Origin: Pseudoxanthomonas japonensis | GTDB taxonomy: Bacteria > Pseudomonadota > Gammaproteobacteria > Xanthomonadales > Xanthomonadaceae | Assembly (NCBI RefSeq): GCF_010093445.1 | Contig: NZ_PDWW01000026.1 | Coordinates: 1-60,967, forward strand | DNA: 60,967 nucleotides | Reading direction: 5' to 3' | Shown here: in pieces, positions 10,168-20,088 of the stretch | Position numbering within the stretch: position 1 is the stretch's first letter | Layout of the letters: each line of letters opens with the position of its first letter | Program-made: the position numbers and the translations under genes | Notes under the pieces: generated by a model | What the model was told of the DNA's origin: nothing | Database searches by the model: none | What the model saw: the letters and a program-made list of their open reading frames with translations, nothing else

Positions 10168-11040
10168 ATGAGGCAGCGCAGTGTTGGGTTGGCGTGGATG
10201 CTCCTGGGCATGCTGGCTTTCGTGCAGAGCGCTTGGGCGCAGGGTCCGGGCGCCGTGCGCAAGCAGGTCGAGGCCAGCATGCGGGTGACCGGCATGCTCA
10301 CGATCCGCACCGATGGCAGCGTGGCGGCGGTGGAGCTGGACACGCCGGACCGGTTGCCCGAGGGCATCCCCGCCTTCGTCACTGGGGTTGCGACATCGTG
10401 GCGCTTCGAGTCGGTGGTCATCGACGGCGCCGCCAAGCAGGTGCGCACCCGGATGAGCGCGCGTCTGGTGGCCAAGTCCACCGGCGACGGCAAGATGCTG
10501 GTGTCGGTGCGTGGCGCGGACTTCGGCGACGACGAAGCGACGCCGCCCGAGGCGCGCGTCAGCAGCGTGAGCATGAAGCCGCCCGGCTATCCGATGGCGG
10601 CCGCACAGGGGGGCGCTCAGGGGACGGTGTACCTGCTGCTGAAGATCGATCCCGATGGTTCCGTCAGCGACGTGGTCGCCGAGCAGGTGAACCTGCGCAT
10701 GGTCGCCAGCGAGGCGCAGATGCGCCAGTTCCGCGACCGCTTCGCGCGTGCGGCCATCGGTGCGGCGGAGAAATGGACGTTCAAGCCACCCAGCCGGGGC
10801 GACGCCGCCGGTCAGCCGTACTGGGTGGTGCGCGTGCCGGTGGATTTCAACTTCGGCGGCACGCGCCGGTACGGCCAGTGGGAAGCCTACGTGCCCGGCC
10901 CACGCGAGCGCGTCTCCTGGTCGCAGGATGAGGATCGCCCCGGATTCTCGCTCGATACGCTTGCAGACGGCGGCGTCCACATGGCCGGCGGCACCCGGGG
11001 GCCGAAGCTGCTCACCCCACTGGGTGGCGAAGGCTCGTAG
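10168..11040 (+). CDS. Exported TonB C-terminal-like protein
   Basis: A 290-residue protein with a signal peptide (MRQRSVGLAWMLLGMLAFVQ, cleavage likely after AWA). It has two parts. The first, about 30-120, has the pattern DGSVAAVEL with WRFESVVIDG. The second, about 134-240, matches the TonB C-terminal fold (PPGYPMAAAQGGAQGTVYLL, then IDPDGSVSDV). It lacks the N-terminal membrane anchor and proline-rich region of a true TonB, so energy transduction is doubtful. A strong ribosome binding site (AGAGGAGG) supports the start. The protein at 30796-31527 shares this two-part design. Confidence 0.8.
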   Translation: MRQRSVGLAWMLLGMLAFVQSAWAQGPGAVRKQVEASMRVTGMLTIRTDGSVAAVELDTPDRLPEGIPAFVTGVATSWRFESVVIDGAAKQVRTRMSARLVAKSTGDGKMLVSVRGADFGDDEATPPEARVSSVSMKPPGYPMAAAQGGAQGTVYLLLKIDPDGSVSDVVAEQVNLRMVASEAQMRQFRDRFARAAIGAAEKWTFKPPSRGDAAGQPYWVVRVPVDFNFGGTRRYGQWEAYVPGPRERVSWSQDEDRPGFSLDTLADGGVHMAGGTRGPKLLTPLGGEGS

Positions 11041-11074
11041 CCTGCGTGCCGGTCGGCGTGGTGGAGGGCGATGG

Positions 11075-11938
11075 TCATCCGCCGCCGAGCGCCTGCAACA
11101 GGTGCTTGCCGTACTTGCCCGTCGATGTGGCCGTCACCATCACGACCGCATAGGCGAACACGCCGCCCGCCAGTGCGAACCCCGTGATGGCGGGCCAGGC
11201 CACCCGGCGCGGTAGCGTGATGCGCCGGTGCAGGTTGCGGATGAAGCACTCCGCGACCAGCAGGTTGGGCACGAAGAACAGATAGAGGATCGCGTAGTCG
11301 AAAGGCCCGCTGGTGCCGCCCGCACCCATGCCGAGACCGCCGGTGAGATCCTTCCAGGCGCGGATTTCCAGATCGAACACCCAGGACCCCAGCACCATCG
11401 CGAACAGGCGGATCGCCCATGCGCGATGCCGGTCGAAGCGTTTCGCCCGGGCGTGCACGAAGGCCATGACGGCGCTCAGCATCATCACCGCGCCCCATAG
11501 GCCGAAGGCGATCGACGCCGCGGGCGTGTAGGCGCCATGGGTGAGGATGAACGACATGCCGCCCGCGCCTGCGAGGACGCCGGCGGTGACGTAGACGCGG
11601 CCCGTCCAGCGGTGCACGCCACGGTGGCGGCTGCGGATGTGCGACGACAGCAGGATCGGCCACGCCAGCACCAGCACGGTGCCCATCGCGAAGTGCAGGC
11701 CGATGCCGAGATTGGCAATCCAGTCCGCCGCGGTCGGCATCGCCAGTCCGTCCACCAGCGCATGCCATTGATCGAAATTCCGGTGGCTGGCGCCGGCGGC
11801 GCGCAGCACGATGTAAATGCCGAAGGCGAACAACCCGAGCAGGGCGAGAAGCTGGAACGTGCGGCCGAGCCCGCGCAGCAGGCGTCGTTCGGGCGCATCC
11901 GTGCCGGGCGTGCGGGGGCGTGCGGGCGACATGTCCAT
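11075..11938 (-). CDS. DUF2306 family membrane protein
   Basis: A 287-residue integral membrane protein with about seven to eight hydrophobic helices, including LLALLGLFAFGIYIVLRAAG and IGLHFAMGTVLVLAWPILLS. The block RGVHRWTGRVYVTAGVLAG and the later RAKRFDRHRAWAIRLFAM are typical of DUF2306, a family of unknown biochemical role with conserved histidines in the membrane. I chose the ATG at 11938 (MDMSPARP); the frame is open further upstream but that region is the divergent promoter. It is divergently transcribed from the CadC-like regulator, which could control it. Confidence 0.85.
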   Translation of the reverse strand: MDMSPARPRTPGTDAPERRLLRGLGRTFQLLALLGLFAFGIYIVLRAAGASHRNFDQWHALVDGLAMPTAADWIANLGIGLHFAMGTVLVLAWPILLSSHIRSRHRGVHRWTGRVYVTAGVLAGAGGMSFILTHGAYTPAASIAFGLWGAVMMLSAVMAFVHARAKRFDRHRAWAIRLFAMVLGSWVFDLEIRAWKDLTGGLGMGAGGTSGPFDYAILYLFFVPNLLVAECFIRNLHRRITLPRRVAWPAITGFALAGGVFAYAVVMVTATSTGKYGKHLLQALGGG

Positions 11939-12115
11939 GGGGTTCTCCGGTTCCGTCGGCGGATCGCGACCGATCCGCAGCCTCACCGACGACGACGTCC
12001 GGATCGTTAGGCCAGTCGCAGGAAGTCGTGAGGTCGCGCACATGGACGGTCGCGCGGGATGCCCGCACGCGCACCTATACTCGGAGACCAAGGGCCCTGT
12101 CCGCTGGGAAAGCGC

Positions 12116-14104
12116 ATGCCGCAGCCGGATCCCGACCGCCTTGCCTTCAACGACGTGGTCATCGACTTCGCCGGCCGGCGCCTGCTGCGTGGCGGGGCCG
12201 AACAGGCGCTCGAACCCAAGGCGTTCGCCGTGCTCGCGTTGCTGGCGGCGTCGCCGGGTCGGGTGTTCGGTCGCGACGAGATCCTCGACGCGGTCTGGGG
12301 CCACCGGCATGTGACCCAGAGCGTGATCAACCGCATCATGAGCCTGCTGCGACAGGCGCTGGGCGAAGATGCCCAGCGGCCGCGCCTGCTGCATACCGTG
12401 TACGGCATCGGCTATCGCTTCGATCTGCCGTCGGCGGCACCCTCGCCGGCCGAAGAAGCATCTGCCATTCACCCGGTCCCCGAAGCGCCTGCCGCCTCCT
12501 CGCGACCCGGAGGACGACGGCGCCCGCTGGCGCTGGCCGCCACGATATTGCTGCTTCTGGCGGCCGGAGGTTGGCTGTACGGCGACAGGGAGCGGGGGGG
12601 CGGTCCATCCACGCACGACGCGCCACGCCCGTCGCTGGCGGTACTGCCGTTCGCCGATCTGTCGCCGAGGGGCGACCAGGCCTACCTCGCCGACGGTCTG
12701 GCCGAGGAAATCCGCAACCAGTTGGCGCAGGCGCCGGCGCTGCAGGTGGTCGGACGCACGTCGAGCAGTGCATTCAAGGGCAAGGACGGGGATCCGCGCG
12801 CCGTCGGCCGTTCACTCGACGTCGCGTATCTGCTCGAGGGCAGCCTGCGCCGGGATCGCGACCGCCTGCGGGTGACGGCGCGTCTGGTGCGTGCGGACAC
12901 CGGTCGCCAAGTCTGGTCGGAGACCTATGCGCGCGAACTGCGCGACGTGTTCGCCGTGCAGGAAGATATCTCGCGCAATGTTGCGCTGGCCCTGAGCGTG
13001 GCGCTGGACGTGGCGAGGTACAACCGGGAGCAGGGGGGCACCACCCACATCGGCGCCTACGAGCGCTATCTGCGCTGGCGCGACATCCTGATGCAGGGCC
13101 GACTCGATGTGGCGCACGATCGCGAACGCGTGCGGCTGGCGCAGGAAATGGTCGCACTGGATCCGCAATGCGTCCTGTGTTGGGACGCCTTGGCGCGTTC
13201 GTTGAACGCGCTTGCTTTGGAGGAGCCGGACGCCCGCGGCGCGCTGCAGGCCGAATCCGCCCACGTCCGCGCGCGGATCGCGCGCATCGCACCCGACAGC
13301 TGGATCGCCCGGCGCGACCGTGCCAACGCATGGTGGCGCCAAGGCCGGCGGACCGATGCGATCGCCCTTGCCAGGCAGGTCGCCGAGGCCGGTCCGGCCA
13401 CGCAGGAACGCGTCTGGGACTACGCCTTCATGCTGTACGCCATGGGCCACCTGGACGAGACCATTGCGCTGGTCGAGGGCGTGCGCGCGATCGAACCGAT
13501 GGCGTTGTACCTGTCGCGCGACCTGCAGTTCGACTACACCGCCGCGCGGCGCTTTCCCCAGGCCGAGGCCGAATACCAGCGCGGGCAACACCTCTCGGGT
13601 AGCCAGCTGGGTCCCGATTTCCTCGCATTCTGCGGCGTGCTCGCGGGCAGGCGCGCGGGCGGGCTGGAAAGGTTGCGCGCCTTGCACGGACAGCTGCTCG
13701 CGCACCGGGAAATGGACACGCCCTTCTTCCGTGATCTGGGCGCCGCGCTGGGCGATCGGGGCGCGATGCTTGCGCACGTCCGGCGCGCCGTTGAAGTGCC
13801 GGCATACGGTGGCGGGCCGAACGCGGCATTCGTGCCGACAGGTGTGGCGGATGCGCTGGGAGACGCCGATCTTGCCGTCGCCGCCATGCGCAGGGAGCTC
13901 GAGGCAGCGGAGGGGTTCGACAGCGGCACGATGGCGCAGCAGCCCTATGTCGCGCTCTGGAATGCACCGTACTCGGGCGTCCGCTCGCATCCGCAGTTCA
14001 AGGCGATGCTGGTGAAGGCGGGCGTGGTCGACTACTGGCGGCAGACAGGACGATGGGGCGACGGATGCGGACCGGCTGGCGCGGACGATTTCCAGTGCCG
14101 CTGA
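12116..14104 (+). CDS. CadC-like membrane transcriptional regulator with TPR region
   Basis: A 662-residue protein in three parts. Residues 1-105 are an OmpR/PhoB-type winged helix (LEPKAFAVLALLAASPGRVF and RPRLLHTVYGIGYRFDLP), without a receiver domain. A single transmembrane helix follows at about 137-156. The outer part begins with a TolB-like segment (SLAVLPFADLSPRGDQAYLA) and continues as TPR-like helices. This design places the sensor in the periplasm and the DNA-binding head in the cytosol, as in CadC. The ATG at 12116 gives the normal start of the winged helix. A 177-base divergent spacer separates it from the DUF2306 gene, a plausible target. Confidence 0.88.
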   Translation: MPQPDPDRLAFNDVVIDFAGRRLLRGGAEQALEPKAFAVLALLAASPGRVFGRDEILDAVWGHRHVTQSVINRIMSLLRQALGEDAQRPRLLHTVYGIGYRFDLPSAAPSPAEEASAIHPVPEAPAASSRPGGRRRPLALAATILLLLAAGGWLYGDRERGGGPSTHDAPRPSLAVLPFADLSPRGDQAYLADGLAEEIRNQLAQAPALQVVGRTSSSAFKGKDGDPRAVGRSLDVAYLLEGSLRRDRDRLRVTARLVRADTGRQVWSETYARELRDVFAVQEDISRNVALALSVALDVARYNREQGGTTHIGAYERYLRWRDILMQGRLDVAHDRERVRLAQEMVALDPQCVLCWDALARSLNALALEEPDARGALQAESAHVRARIARIAPDSWIARRDRANAWWRQGRRTDAIALARQVAEAGPATQERVWDYAFMLYAMGHLDETIALVEGVRAIEPMALYLSRDLQFDYTAARRFPQAEAEYQRGQHLSGSQLGPDFLAFCGVLAGRRAGGLERLRALHGQLLAHREMDTPFFRDLGAALGDRGAMLAHVRRAVEVPAYGGGPNAAFVPTGVADALGDADLAVAAMRRELEAAEGFDSGTMAQQPYVALWNAPYSGVRSHPQFKAMLVKAGVVDYWRQTGRWGDGCGPAGADDFQCR

Positions 14105-14107
14105 ACA

Positions 14108-14134
14108 AAAACGCCCCGCAATGCGGGGCGTTTT
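14108..14134. terminator. Bidirectional rho-independent terminator
   Basis: AAAAC-GCCCCGC, a 3-base loop, then GCGGGGC-GTTTT forms a 12-bp perfect stem flanked by an A-run and a T-run. It starts four bases after the CadC-like gene and lies before the end of the convergent rho gene, so it can serve both strands. Confidence 0.9.
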
Positions 14135-14155
14135 CTTTGCCTCTCCGTCGCCGGA

Positions 14156-15874
14156 TCAGCGCTTCATCGAGCTGAAGAACTCGTCGTTGGACTTGGTGTT
14201 CTTCATCTTGTCCAGCAGGAACTCCATCGCCGCGATCTCGTCCATCGGGTGCAGCAGCTTGCGCAGGATCCAGATCTTCTGCAGCAGCTCCGGTTCGATC
14301 AGCAGGTCCTCGCGGCGGGTGCCGGAGCGGTTGATGTCGATGGCCGGATAGACGCGCTTCTCGGTGATGCGACGGTTGAGGTGCACTTCACTGTTGCCGG
14401 TGCCCTTGAACTCTTCGTAGATCACCTCGTCCATCTTGCTGCCGGTCTCGACCAGCGCGGTGGCGATGATGGTCAGCGAGCCGCCTTCCTCGACATTACG
14501 AGCGGCGCCGAAGAAACGCTTCGGACGGTGCAGGGCGTTGGCGTCCACGCCGCCGGTCAGCACCTTGCCGGAGCTGGGCACGACGTTGTTGTAGGCACGG
14601 GCCAGGCGGGTGATCGAGTCCAGCATGATCACCACGTCCTTCTTGTGCTCGACCAGGCGCTTGGCGCGCTCGATCACCATTTCGGCGACCTGCACGTGGC
14701 GCGCGGCGGGCTCGTCGAACGTGGAACTGACCACTTCGCCGCGCACGGTGCGCTGCATTTCGGTCACTTCTTCCGGACGCTCGTCCACCAGCAGCACGAT
14801 CAGGTGCACGTCCGGGTGGTTGGTCGTGATGGCGGTGGCGATCTGCTGCATCATGATCGTCTTGCCGGCCTTGGGCGGCGACACGATCAGTGCGCGCTGG
14901 CCCTTGCCCTGCGGCGCCATCAGGTCGAGGATGCGGCCGGCGATGTCTTCCGACGAGCCGTTGCCGCGCTCCAGGGTGAAGCGGCGACGCGGGAACAGCG
15001 GCGTCAGGTTCTCGAACAGCACCTTGTTCTTCGACGCTTCCAGCGGCTCGCCATTGATCGTGTCGATGGTCGACAGGGCGAAGTAGCGCTCGCCGTCCTT
15101 CGGCCAGCGGATGCGGCCGGCCAGGTGGTCGCCGGTGCGCAGGTTGAAGCGGCGGATCTGGCTGGGGCTGATGTAGACGTCGTCCGGGCCGGCCAGGTAG
15201 CTGGCCTCGGCGGCGCGCAGGAAGCCGAAGCCGTCCGGCAGGATTTCCAGCACGCCGTCGGCGGCGACGCCTTCGCCGTGGCGGGTCAGCACCTTCAGCA
15301 GCGCGAAGATCACGTCCTGCTTGCGGGCTCGGGCGACGCCTTCCTGGATGTTCAGCTGCTCGGCGATGTCCAGCAGCTTGGGCGCGGGCATGCGCTTGAG
15401 GTCGCCCAGCGAGTACTGCGGGAAGCCTTCCGGCACGCTCGGCGGCTGCCGCGGCACGTAGTTGTCCTGCTGGCCGCCGTTGCCGCCGTCCTGCGGCATG
15501 CCGTCGTTGCCATGGCGCTCGCGGTTGCGTTCGCGGCGGTTGCGGAAGCGGTCGCGGCGATTGTTGTTGTTGAAGCGGTTGCCGTCGCGCTGGTCGCCGC
15601 CTTCCTGCTGGCCGCTACCTTCGTGTTGCTGGCCGCCGCCCGCCTGCGCCTGCGGAGCGGGCGCATCGCCACCGCCGTCATGGGATGGCGCGGGTGCTGC
15701 GGGAGCGGGTGCGCGTTCGGCCGCAACGGGCGGCGGAAGCGGAAGCTGGGGGGCCGGGTCGGACGCGCGCTCGGTCGGCGCGGCGGCGGTGTCGGCGGAC
15801 GGGGTTTTCGGAGCACGGGCTTTGCGCACGCGCTTCTCGGCGGGGGCGCCGGGTTCGTTGCTGCTGTCGGACAA
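14156..15874 (-). CDS. rho: Transcription termination factor Rho
   Basis: Hexameric RNA helicase that ends transcription. The 572-residue protein has the Rho N-terminal domain ([16 protein letters not shown]), the cold-shock RNA-binding domain ([20 protein letters not shown]), Walker A ([15 protein letters not shown]), Walker B ([15 protein letters not shown]) and the Q/R-loop region ([20 protein letters not shown]). It is longer than the 419-residue E. coli Rho because of an N-terminal insertion of about 130-150 residues. This is rich in Ala/Pro, then Gln/Gly/Asn/Arg, with four consecutive asparagines. The likely start is the TTG at 15874 (SDSSNEPG), preceded by GCGAGG; the only upstream ATG, at 15994, gives an atypical extension. 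It lies downstream of trxA, as in the conserved rhlB-trxA-rho locus. Confidence 0.96.
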   Translation of the reverse strand: MSDSSNEPGAPAEKRVRKARAPKTPSADTAAAPTERASDPAPQLPLPPPVAAERAPAPAAPAPSHDGGGDAPAPQAQAGGGQQHEGSGQQEGGDQRDGNRFNNNNRRDRFRNRRERNRERHGNDGMPQDGGNGGQQDNYVPRQPPSVPEGFPQYSLGDLKRMPAPKLLDIAEQLNIQEGVARARKQDVIFALLKVLTRHGEGVAADGVLEILPDGFGFLRAAEASYLAGPDDVYISPSQIRRFNLRTGDHLAGRIRWPKDGERYFALSTIDTINGEPLEASKNKVLFENLTPLFPRRRFTLERGNGSSEDIAGRILDLMAPQGKGQRALIVSPPKAGKTIMMQQIATAITTNHPDVHLIVLLVDERPEEVTEMQRTVRGEVVSSTFDEPAARHVQVAEMVIERAKRLVEHKKDVVIMLDSITRLARAYNNVVPSSGKVLTGGVDANALHRPKRFFGAARNVEEGGSLTIIATALVETGSKMDEVIYEEFKGTGNSEVHLNRRITEKRVYPAIDINRSGTRREDLLIEPELLQKIWILRKLLHPMDEIAAMEFLLDKMKNTKSNDEFFSSMKR

Positions 15875-16051
15875 GTTGCGAATCCTCGCTAGGTGGCGAG
15901 CGCCGGCGTTGCGGCGGCGGGGTGAAGTGAAGAGTGGGTATTCAGATGGGTGCGGCGCATCCCCTGCGCCGGATTTCGGGGCCGACACTACCACCGGGCC
16001 CGGGGTAGCGGCAAGCCGCTGGGAGCGGCGGGTTCAAGCGGATTCAGCCTG

Positions 16052-16073
16052 CGCCCCCGCGGTGGCGGGGGCG
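16052..16073 (-). terminator. GC-rich hairpin after trxA
   Basis: CGCCCCCGC (16052-16060), a 4-base loop and GCGGGGGCG (16065-16073) form a 9-bp stem just beyond the trxA stop on the minus strand. No T-run follows, so it may be a weak terminator or an attenuating hairpin between trxA and rho. Confidence 0.45.
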
Positions 16074-16084
16074 TGGCGAAGGCG

Positions 16085-16426
16085 TCAGGCGGCCTGGGAG
16101 CCCAAGGCCTTGTCGATCATCTGGGTCAGCTGGCCCTTGCCCACGGCGCCGATCTGGGTGGCCTGGATCTGGCCGTCCTTGAACAGCAGCAGCATCGGGA
16201 TGGAGCGGACGTGGTACTTGATGGCGGTGGCGCGGTTCTCGTCCACGTTGACCTTGGCGACCTTCAGCTTGCCGCCGTAGGTCTCGGCCAGTTCGTCGAG
16301 GACCGGCGAAATCATCTTGCACGGGCCGCACCATTCGGCCCAGAAGTCCACCAGCACCGGCTCGCCGGACTGCAGCACGGCAGCATCGAAATCGGCATCG
16401 CCGACGTGGGTCACTTTGTCGCTCAC
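16085..16426 (-). CDS. trxA: Thioredoxin 1
   Basis: A 113-residue cytosolic thioredoxin that reduces protein disulfides using electrons from thioredoxin reductase. The active site WCGPCK (Cys33 and Cys36) and the cis-proline region [12 protein letters not shown] are both present. The start is a GTG at 16426 (SDKVTHVGD) with the ribosome binding site CAGGAGAT. The frame stays open upstream to an ATG at 16555, but that extension has no thioredoxin character. It is divergent from rhlB and upstream of rho. Confidence 0.97.
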   Translation of the reverse strand: MSDKVTHVGDADFDAAVLQSGEPVLVDFWAEWCGPCKMISPVLDELAETYGGKLKVAKVNVDENRATAIKYHVRSIPMLLLFKDGQIQATQIGAVGKGQLTQMIDKALGSQAA

Positions 16427-16652
16427 GGGGATCTCCTGCGGGGTCCGCGGAAGGGCGCGGACGGGTTCGGGCCGGGACGGCCACCACGATTGGGGTAAAC
16501 TGGGGCGTTCCGCGACCTTTATCAAGGGTTCCCAGGTGGTCGCGCAACCCGGCACAGGGGGCGCAGTGTGCGACGCCGGTCAGGCCGTTGCAAGCACACC
16601 CACCGCATTCATACGAGACGCGCGCGGAACACAGCGACGCAAAGAAGAAGGC

Positions 16653-18341
16653 ATGAGCGACAAACCGTTAACCGACATCACGTTCTCCTCGTTCGACCTG
16701 CATCCGGCGCTGCTCGCCGGGTTGGAAGGCGCAGGTTTCTCCCGTTGCACACCGATCCAGGCGATGACACTGCCGGTCGCCCTGAAGGGCGGCGATGTCG
16801 CCGGCCAGGCGCAGACCGGTACCGGCAAGACGCTGGCTTTCCTGGTCGCGGTGATGAACCGCCTGTTGACCCGCCCGGCGCTGGCCGAGCGCAAGCCGGA
16901 AGATCCGCGCGCGCTGATCCTGGCGCCGACCCGCGAACTGGCCATCCAGATCCACAAGGATGCGGTGAAGTTCGGCGCCGACCTCGGCCTGCGCTTCGCG
17001 CTGGTCTACGGCGGCGTGGACTACGACAAGCAGCGTGAACTGCTGCAGCAGGGCGTCGACGTCATCATCGCCACGCCGGGCCGCCTGATCGACTACGTCA
17101 AGCAGCACAAGGTGGTCAGCCTGCACGCCTGCGAGATGTGCGTGCTGGACGAAGCCGACCGCATGTTCGACCTCGGCTTCATCAAGGACATCCGCTTCCT
17201 GCTGCGCCGCATGCCCGAGCGCACCACGCGGCAGACGCTGCTGTTCTCGGCCACGCTGTCGCACCGCGTGCTGGAACTGGCGTACGAGCACATGAACGAG
17301 CCGGAGAAGCTCGTCGTCGAGACCGAGTTCATCACCGCGGCCAAGGTGCGACAGAAGCTCTACTACCCGGCCGACGAAGAGAAGATCCCGCTGCTGATCG
17401 GCCTGCTGTCGCGCAGCGAAGGCGCGCGCACGATGGTGTTCGTCAACACCAAGGCGTTCGTCGAGCGCGTGGCGCGCGCGCTGGAACGCGCCGGTTACCG
17501 CGTCGGCGTGCTGTCCGGCGACGTGCCGCAGAAGAAGCGCGAGTCGTTGCTGAAGCGTTTCCAGGCCGGCCAGCTGGAACTGCTGGTGGCCACCGACGTG
17601 GCCGCGCGCGGCCTGCACATCGACGGCGTGTCGCACGTGTTCAACTACGACCTGCCGTTCGATGCCGAGGACTACGTGCACCGCATCGGCCGCACCGCGC
17701 GCCTCGGCGCCGAGGGCGACGCGATCAGCTTCGCCTGCGAGCGTTATGCGATGTCGCTGCCCGACATCGAGGCCTACATCGAGCAGAAGATCCCGTCCGA
17801 GCCGGTCACCGCCGAACTGCTGACCGCGCTGCCGCGTCCGGAACGTCCGAAGCCGGTTGCCGGCGAGGGCGACGACGAAGAAGAGAGCGTCAGCCAGATC
17901 TTCCGTGAGGCGCGCGAACAGAAAGCCGCCGACGAGGAGCGTCGTGGTGGTGGCCGCAAGCCGGGTGGATCCGGTGGTGCCGGTCGCCGCGACGGCGGCC
18001 GTCGCGAGGGCGGTCGCCGCGAAGGTCCGCGTTCGGCCGACGGCAAGCCGCGTCCGCCGCGCGCGCCGCGTCCGGAAGGCGAAGCGGCGAAGCCGCAGGC
18101 GCCGCGGCCGGCGAACGACGAAGTCCGTGCCGACGCGGTCGCGTTGCCGGAAGGCGAGCGCACGCCGCGCAAGCGCCGTCGTCGTCGCCATGGTCGGCCG
18201 CTGGAAGGTGCGGAAGGCGCCGTGGCGAATGCGACGCCGGCCGTCGCGAAGCCAGCGGCGGCGCCGAAGCCCGCCGACGACAACGCGGGCTTCCTGACCA
18301 AGCTGGGCCGCAAGATCCGCTCGCTGGTGTCCGGCGGCTGA
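16653..18341 (+). CDS. rhlB: DEAD-box ATP-dependent RNA helicase RhlB
   Basis: A 562-residue RNA helicase. The Q motif ([13 protein letters not shown]), motif I AQTGTGKT (53-60), PTRELA, DEAD, SAT and HRIGRTAR are all intact. In E. coli RhlB works in the RNA degradosome with RNase E. The C-terminal 140 residues are a low-complexity basic tail (runs of [10 protein letters not shown] type and RKRRRRRHG), expected to bind RNA. Position next to trxA and rho supports the RhlB assignment. The ATG at 16653 follows an AAGAAGAAGG ribosome binding site. Confidence 0.95.
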   Translation: MSDKPLTDITFSSFDLHPALLAGLEGAGFSRCTPIQAMTLPVALKGGDVAGQAQTGTGKTLAFLVAVMNRLLTRPALAERKPEDPRALILAPTRELAIQIHKDAVKFGADLGLRFALVYGGVDYDKQRELLQQGVDVIIATPGRLIDYVKQHKVVSLHACEMCVLDEADRMFDLGFIKDIRFLLRRMPERTTRQTLLFSATLSHRVLELAYEHMNEPEKLVVETEFITAAKVRQKLYYPADEEKIPLLIGLLSRSEGARTMVFVNTKAFVERVARALERAGYRVGVLSGDVPQKKRESLLKRFQAGQLELLVATDVAARGLHIDGVSHVFNYDLPFDAEDYVHRIGRTARLGAEGDAISFACERYAMSLPDIEAYIEQKIPSEPVTAELLTALPRPERPKPVAGEGDDEEESVSQIFREAREQKAADEERRGGGRKPGGSGGAGRRDGGRREGGRREGPRSADGKPRPPRAPRPEGEAAKPQAPRPANDEVRADAVALPEGERTPRKRRRRRHGRPLEGAEGAVANATPAVAKPAAAPKPADDNAGFLTKLGRKIRSLVSGG

Positions 18342-18365
18342 GCCCGGTCATCGTGCGTATCGAGG

Positions 18366-18391
18366 AGAAGCCGGGCATGTCCCGGCTTTTT
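18366..18391 (+). terminator. Rho-independent terminator after rhlB
   Basis: AAGCCGGG (18368-18375), a 5-base loop and CCCGGCTT (18381-18388) form an 8-bp stem followed by a T-run, 24 bases after the rhlB stop. Confidence 0.88.
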
Positions 18392-18444
18392 CTTTGCGCG
18401 GCGCCATCGCCAGCGTCGCGACCGCTCCGGCATAATCGACGCAC

Positions 18445-19131
18445 ATGAGCGTCCTTCGATTCGAAAACGTCAGCAAGCAGTATCCCGGCGGCCACACGGC
18501 GCTGGAGGACGTCAGCTTCGAAGTGGCCGAGGGCGAGATGCTGTTCGTCACCGGCCACTCCGGTGCCGGCAAGAGTACGCTGCTGAAGCTGATCCACCTG
18601 AGCGAGCGTCCCAGTCGCGGCGCCGTCGTGTTCGGTGGCCGGAACCTGCTGAAGGTGCGCGGCGGGCGCATTCCGCTGCATCGCCGCGAGGTCGGTGCGG
18701 TCTACCAGGACCATCGCCTGCTGACCGACCGCACGGTGATGGAGAACGTCTCGCTGCCGCTGATCCTGCGCGGCGACCGCCGCGGCGACATCGGCAAGCG
18801 CGTGCGCGAAGTGCTGGCGCGGCTGGGTCTGGGCCATCGCGAGAACGCGCTGCCCACGCAGCTGTCCGCCGGCGAGCAGCAGCGTGTCGGCATCGCGCGC
18901 GCCATCGTTGCCGAGCCGCGCCTGCTGGTGGCGGACGAGCCGACCGGCAACCTCGATCCGACCCTGGCGGCGGAGATCATGTCGCTGTTCGCCTCCATGC
19001 CCGAGCGTGGCACCAGCGTGCTGGTGGTCAGCCATGACCTGTCGCTGCTGAAGCGCATGAAGAAGCGCGTGCTGATCCTCGACCACGGCAAGCTGGTCGA
19101 CGACATCTCTCCTGCGGACCTGGCCGAATGA
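18445..19131 (+). CDS. ftsE: Cell division ATP-binding protein FtsE
   Basis: A 228-residue ABC ATPase that, with FtsX, drives periplasmic amidase activation at the divisome. Walker A GHSGAGKST is at 37-45. The family signature is LSAGEQQRVGIARA (with the A seen in FtsE rather than the usual LSGGQ), and Walker B is LLVADEPTGNLD. It overlaps ftsX by 4 bases (ATGA), which implies translational coupling. Confidence 0.97.
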   Translation: MSVLRFENVSKQYPGGHTALEDVSFEVAEGEMLFVTGHSGAGKSTLLKLIHLSERPSRGAVVFGGRNLLKVRGGRIPLHRREVGAVYQDHRLLTDRTVMENVSLPLILRGDRRGDIGKRVREVLARLGLGHRENALPTQLSAGEQQRVGIARAIVAEPRLLVADEPTGNLDPTLAAEIMSLFASMPERGTSVLVVSHDLSLLKRMKKRVLILDHGKLVDDISPADLAE

Positions 19132-20072
19132 GCGACGCGAAGAACAGTCGTGCGCAGGCGCGCTCCAGGTTCGGCATCTGGCTGGACCAGCATCTCTACA
19201 GTTTCGTTTCCAGCCTGGGACGCACGGTGCGTCGTCCGTGGGCCACGCTGCTGACGATCGGCGTGATGGCGGTGGCCTTCGTGTTGCCGCTCGGCCTGTG
19301 GCTGGCGCTGCAGAACGTCGGCCATTTCGCTGGCGATGTACAGCAGTCGCGCGAGATCGACCTGTTCCTGACGCCGGAGACGCCGGTCGCGCGGGCGCAG
19401 GCGCTGGCGGAATCGCTGCGCAGTCGCGACGATGTCGCGCGCGTGGACCTGCGAACGCCCGAGCAGGGGCTGGCGGACTTCCGCAAGCGCAGCGGGCTCG
19501 CCGGTTCGCTGGACCTGCTGGACGGCAATCCGCTGCCCAGCCTGCTGGTGGTGGTGCCGGAAGGCGACGACGCACGTCTCGTCGCCGCGCTCGAGGCGCT
19601 GCCGGAAACCGACCTGCTGCAGCACGACGCCGCCTGGCGCGAACGCCTTGCCGGCTGGATGGGGTTCGGCAAGCGGCTGGTGTGGGTGCTTGCCGCGCTG
19701 TTCGGCCTGGGTGCGCTGCTGGTGGTCGGCAACACCGTGCGCCTGGACATCCAGTCGCGGCGCGAGGAAATCGGCGTGCTGCAGTTGCTGGGCGCGAGCG
19801 ATGGCTTCATCCGCCGGCCCTTCATCTACCTCGGTGCGTGGTACGGGCTGGCGGCCGGTGCGCTGGCGCTCGGCCTGCTGACGCTGGCGGCGCTGGCGTT
19901 GCGCGCGCCGCTCGCCGCATTGGCGCGCAGCTACGGCAGTCCGTTCGTGCTGGTGGGGCTGGACCCGGCCGGTGCGACGGTCGTCGTCGCGGCGGCCACG
20001 GTGATCGGCTGGCTGGGGGCATGGCTGGTGACCGGCCACTTCTTGCGTCAGACTCGCCCGACTGCCACCTGA
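19128..20072 (+). CDS. ftsX: Cell division permease-like protein FtsX
   Basis: A 314-residue inner-membrane partner of FtsE. There is a cytosolic N terminus, a first helix (LLTIGVMAVAFVLPLGLWLAL), a periplasmic loop of about 110 residues, and three C-terminal helices. The cytosolic coupling region RLDIQSRREEIGVLQLLGAS is characteristic. The ATG overlaps the ftsE stop, so start and partner are clear. Confidence 0.96.
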   Translation: MSDAKNSRAQARSRFGIWLDQHLYSFVSSLGRTVRRPWATLLTIGVMAVAFVLPLGLWLALQNVGHFAGDVQQSREIDLFLTPETPVARAQALAESLRSRDDVARVDLRTPEQGLADFRKRSGLAGSLDLLDGNPLPSLLVVVPEGDDARLVAALEALPETDLLQHDAAWRERLAGWMGFGKRLVWVLAALFGLGALLVVGNTVRLDIQSRREEIGVLQLLGASDGFIRRPFIYLGAWYGLAAGALALGLLTLAALALRAPLAALARSYGSPFVLVGLDPAGATVVVAAATVIGWLGAWLVTGHFLRQTRPTAT

Positions 20073-20088
20073 CACCTCCCGCACCTTC

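Noticed and set aside
16427..16652. Additional small gene between trxA and rhlB
   Set aside because: The upstream extensions of both frames lack family character, and the spacer is best read as the divergent promoter region.
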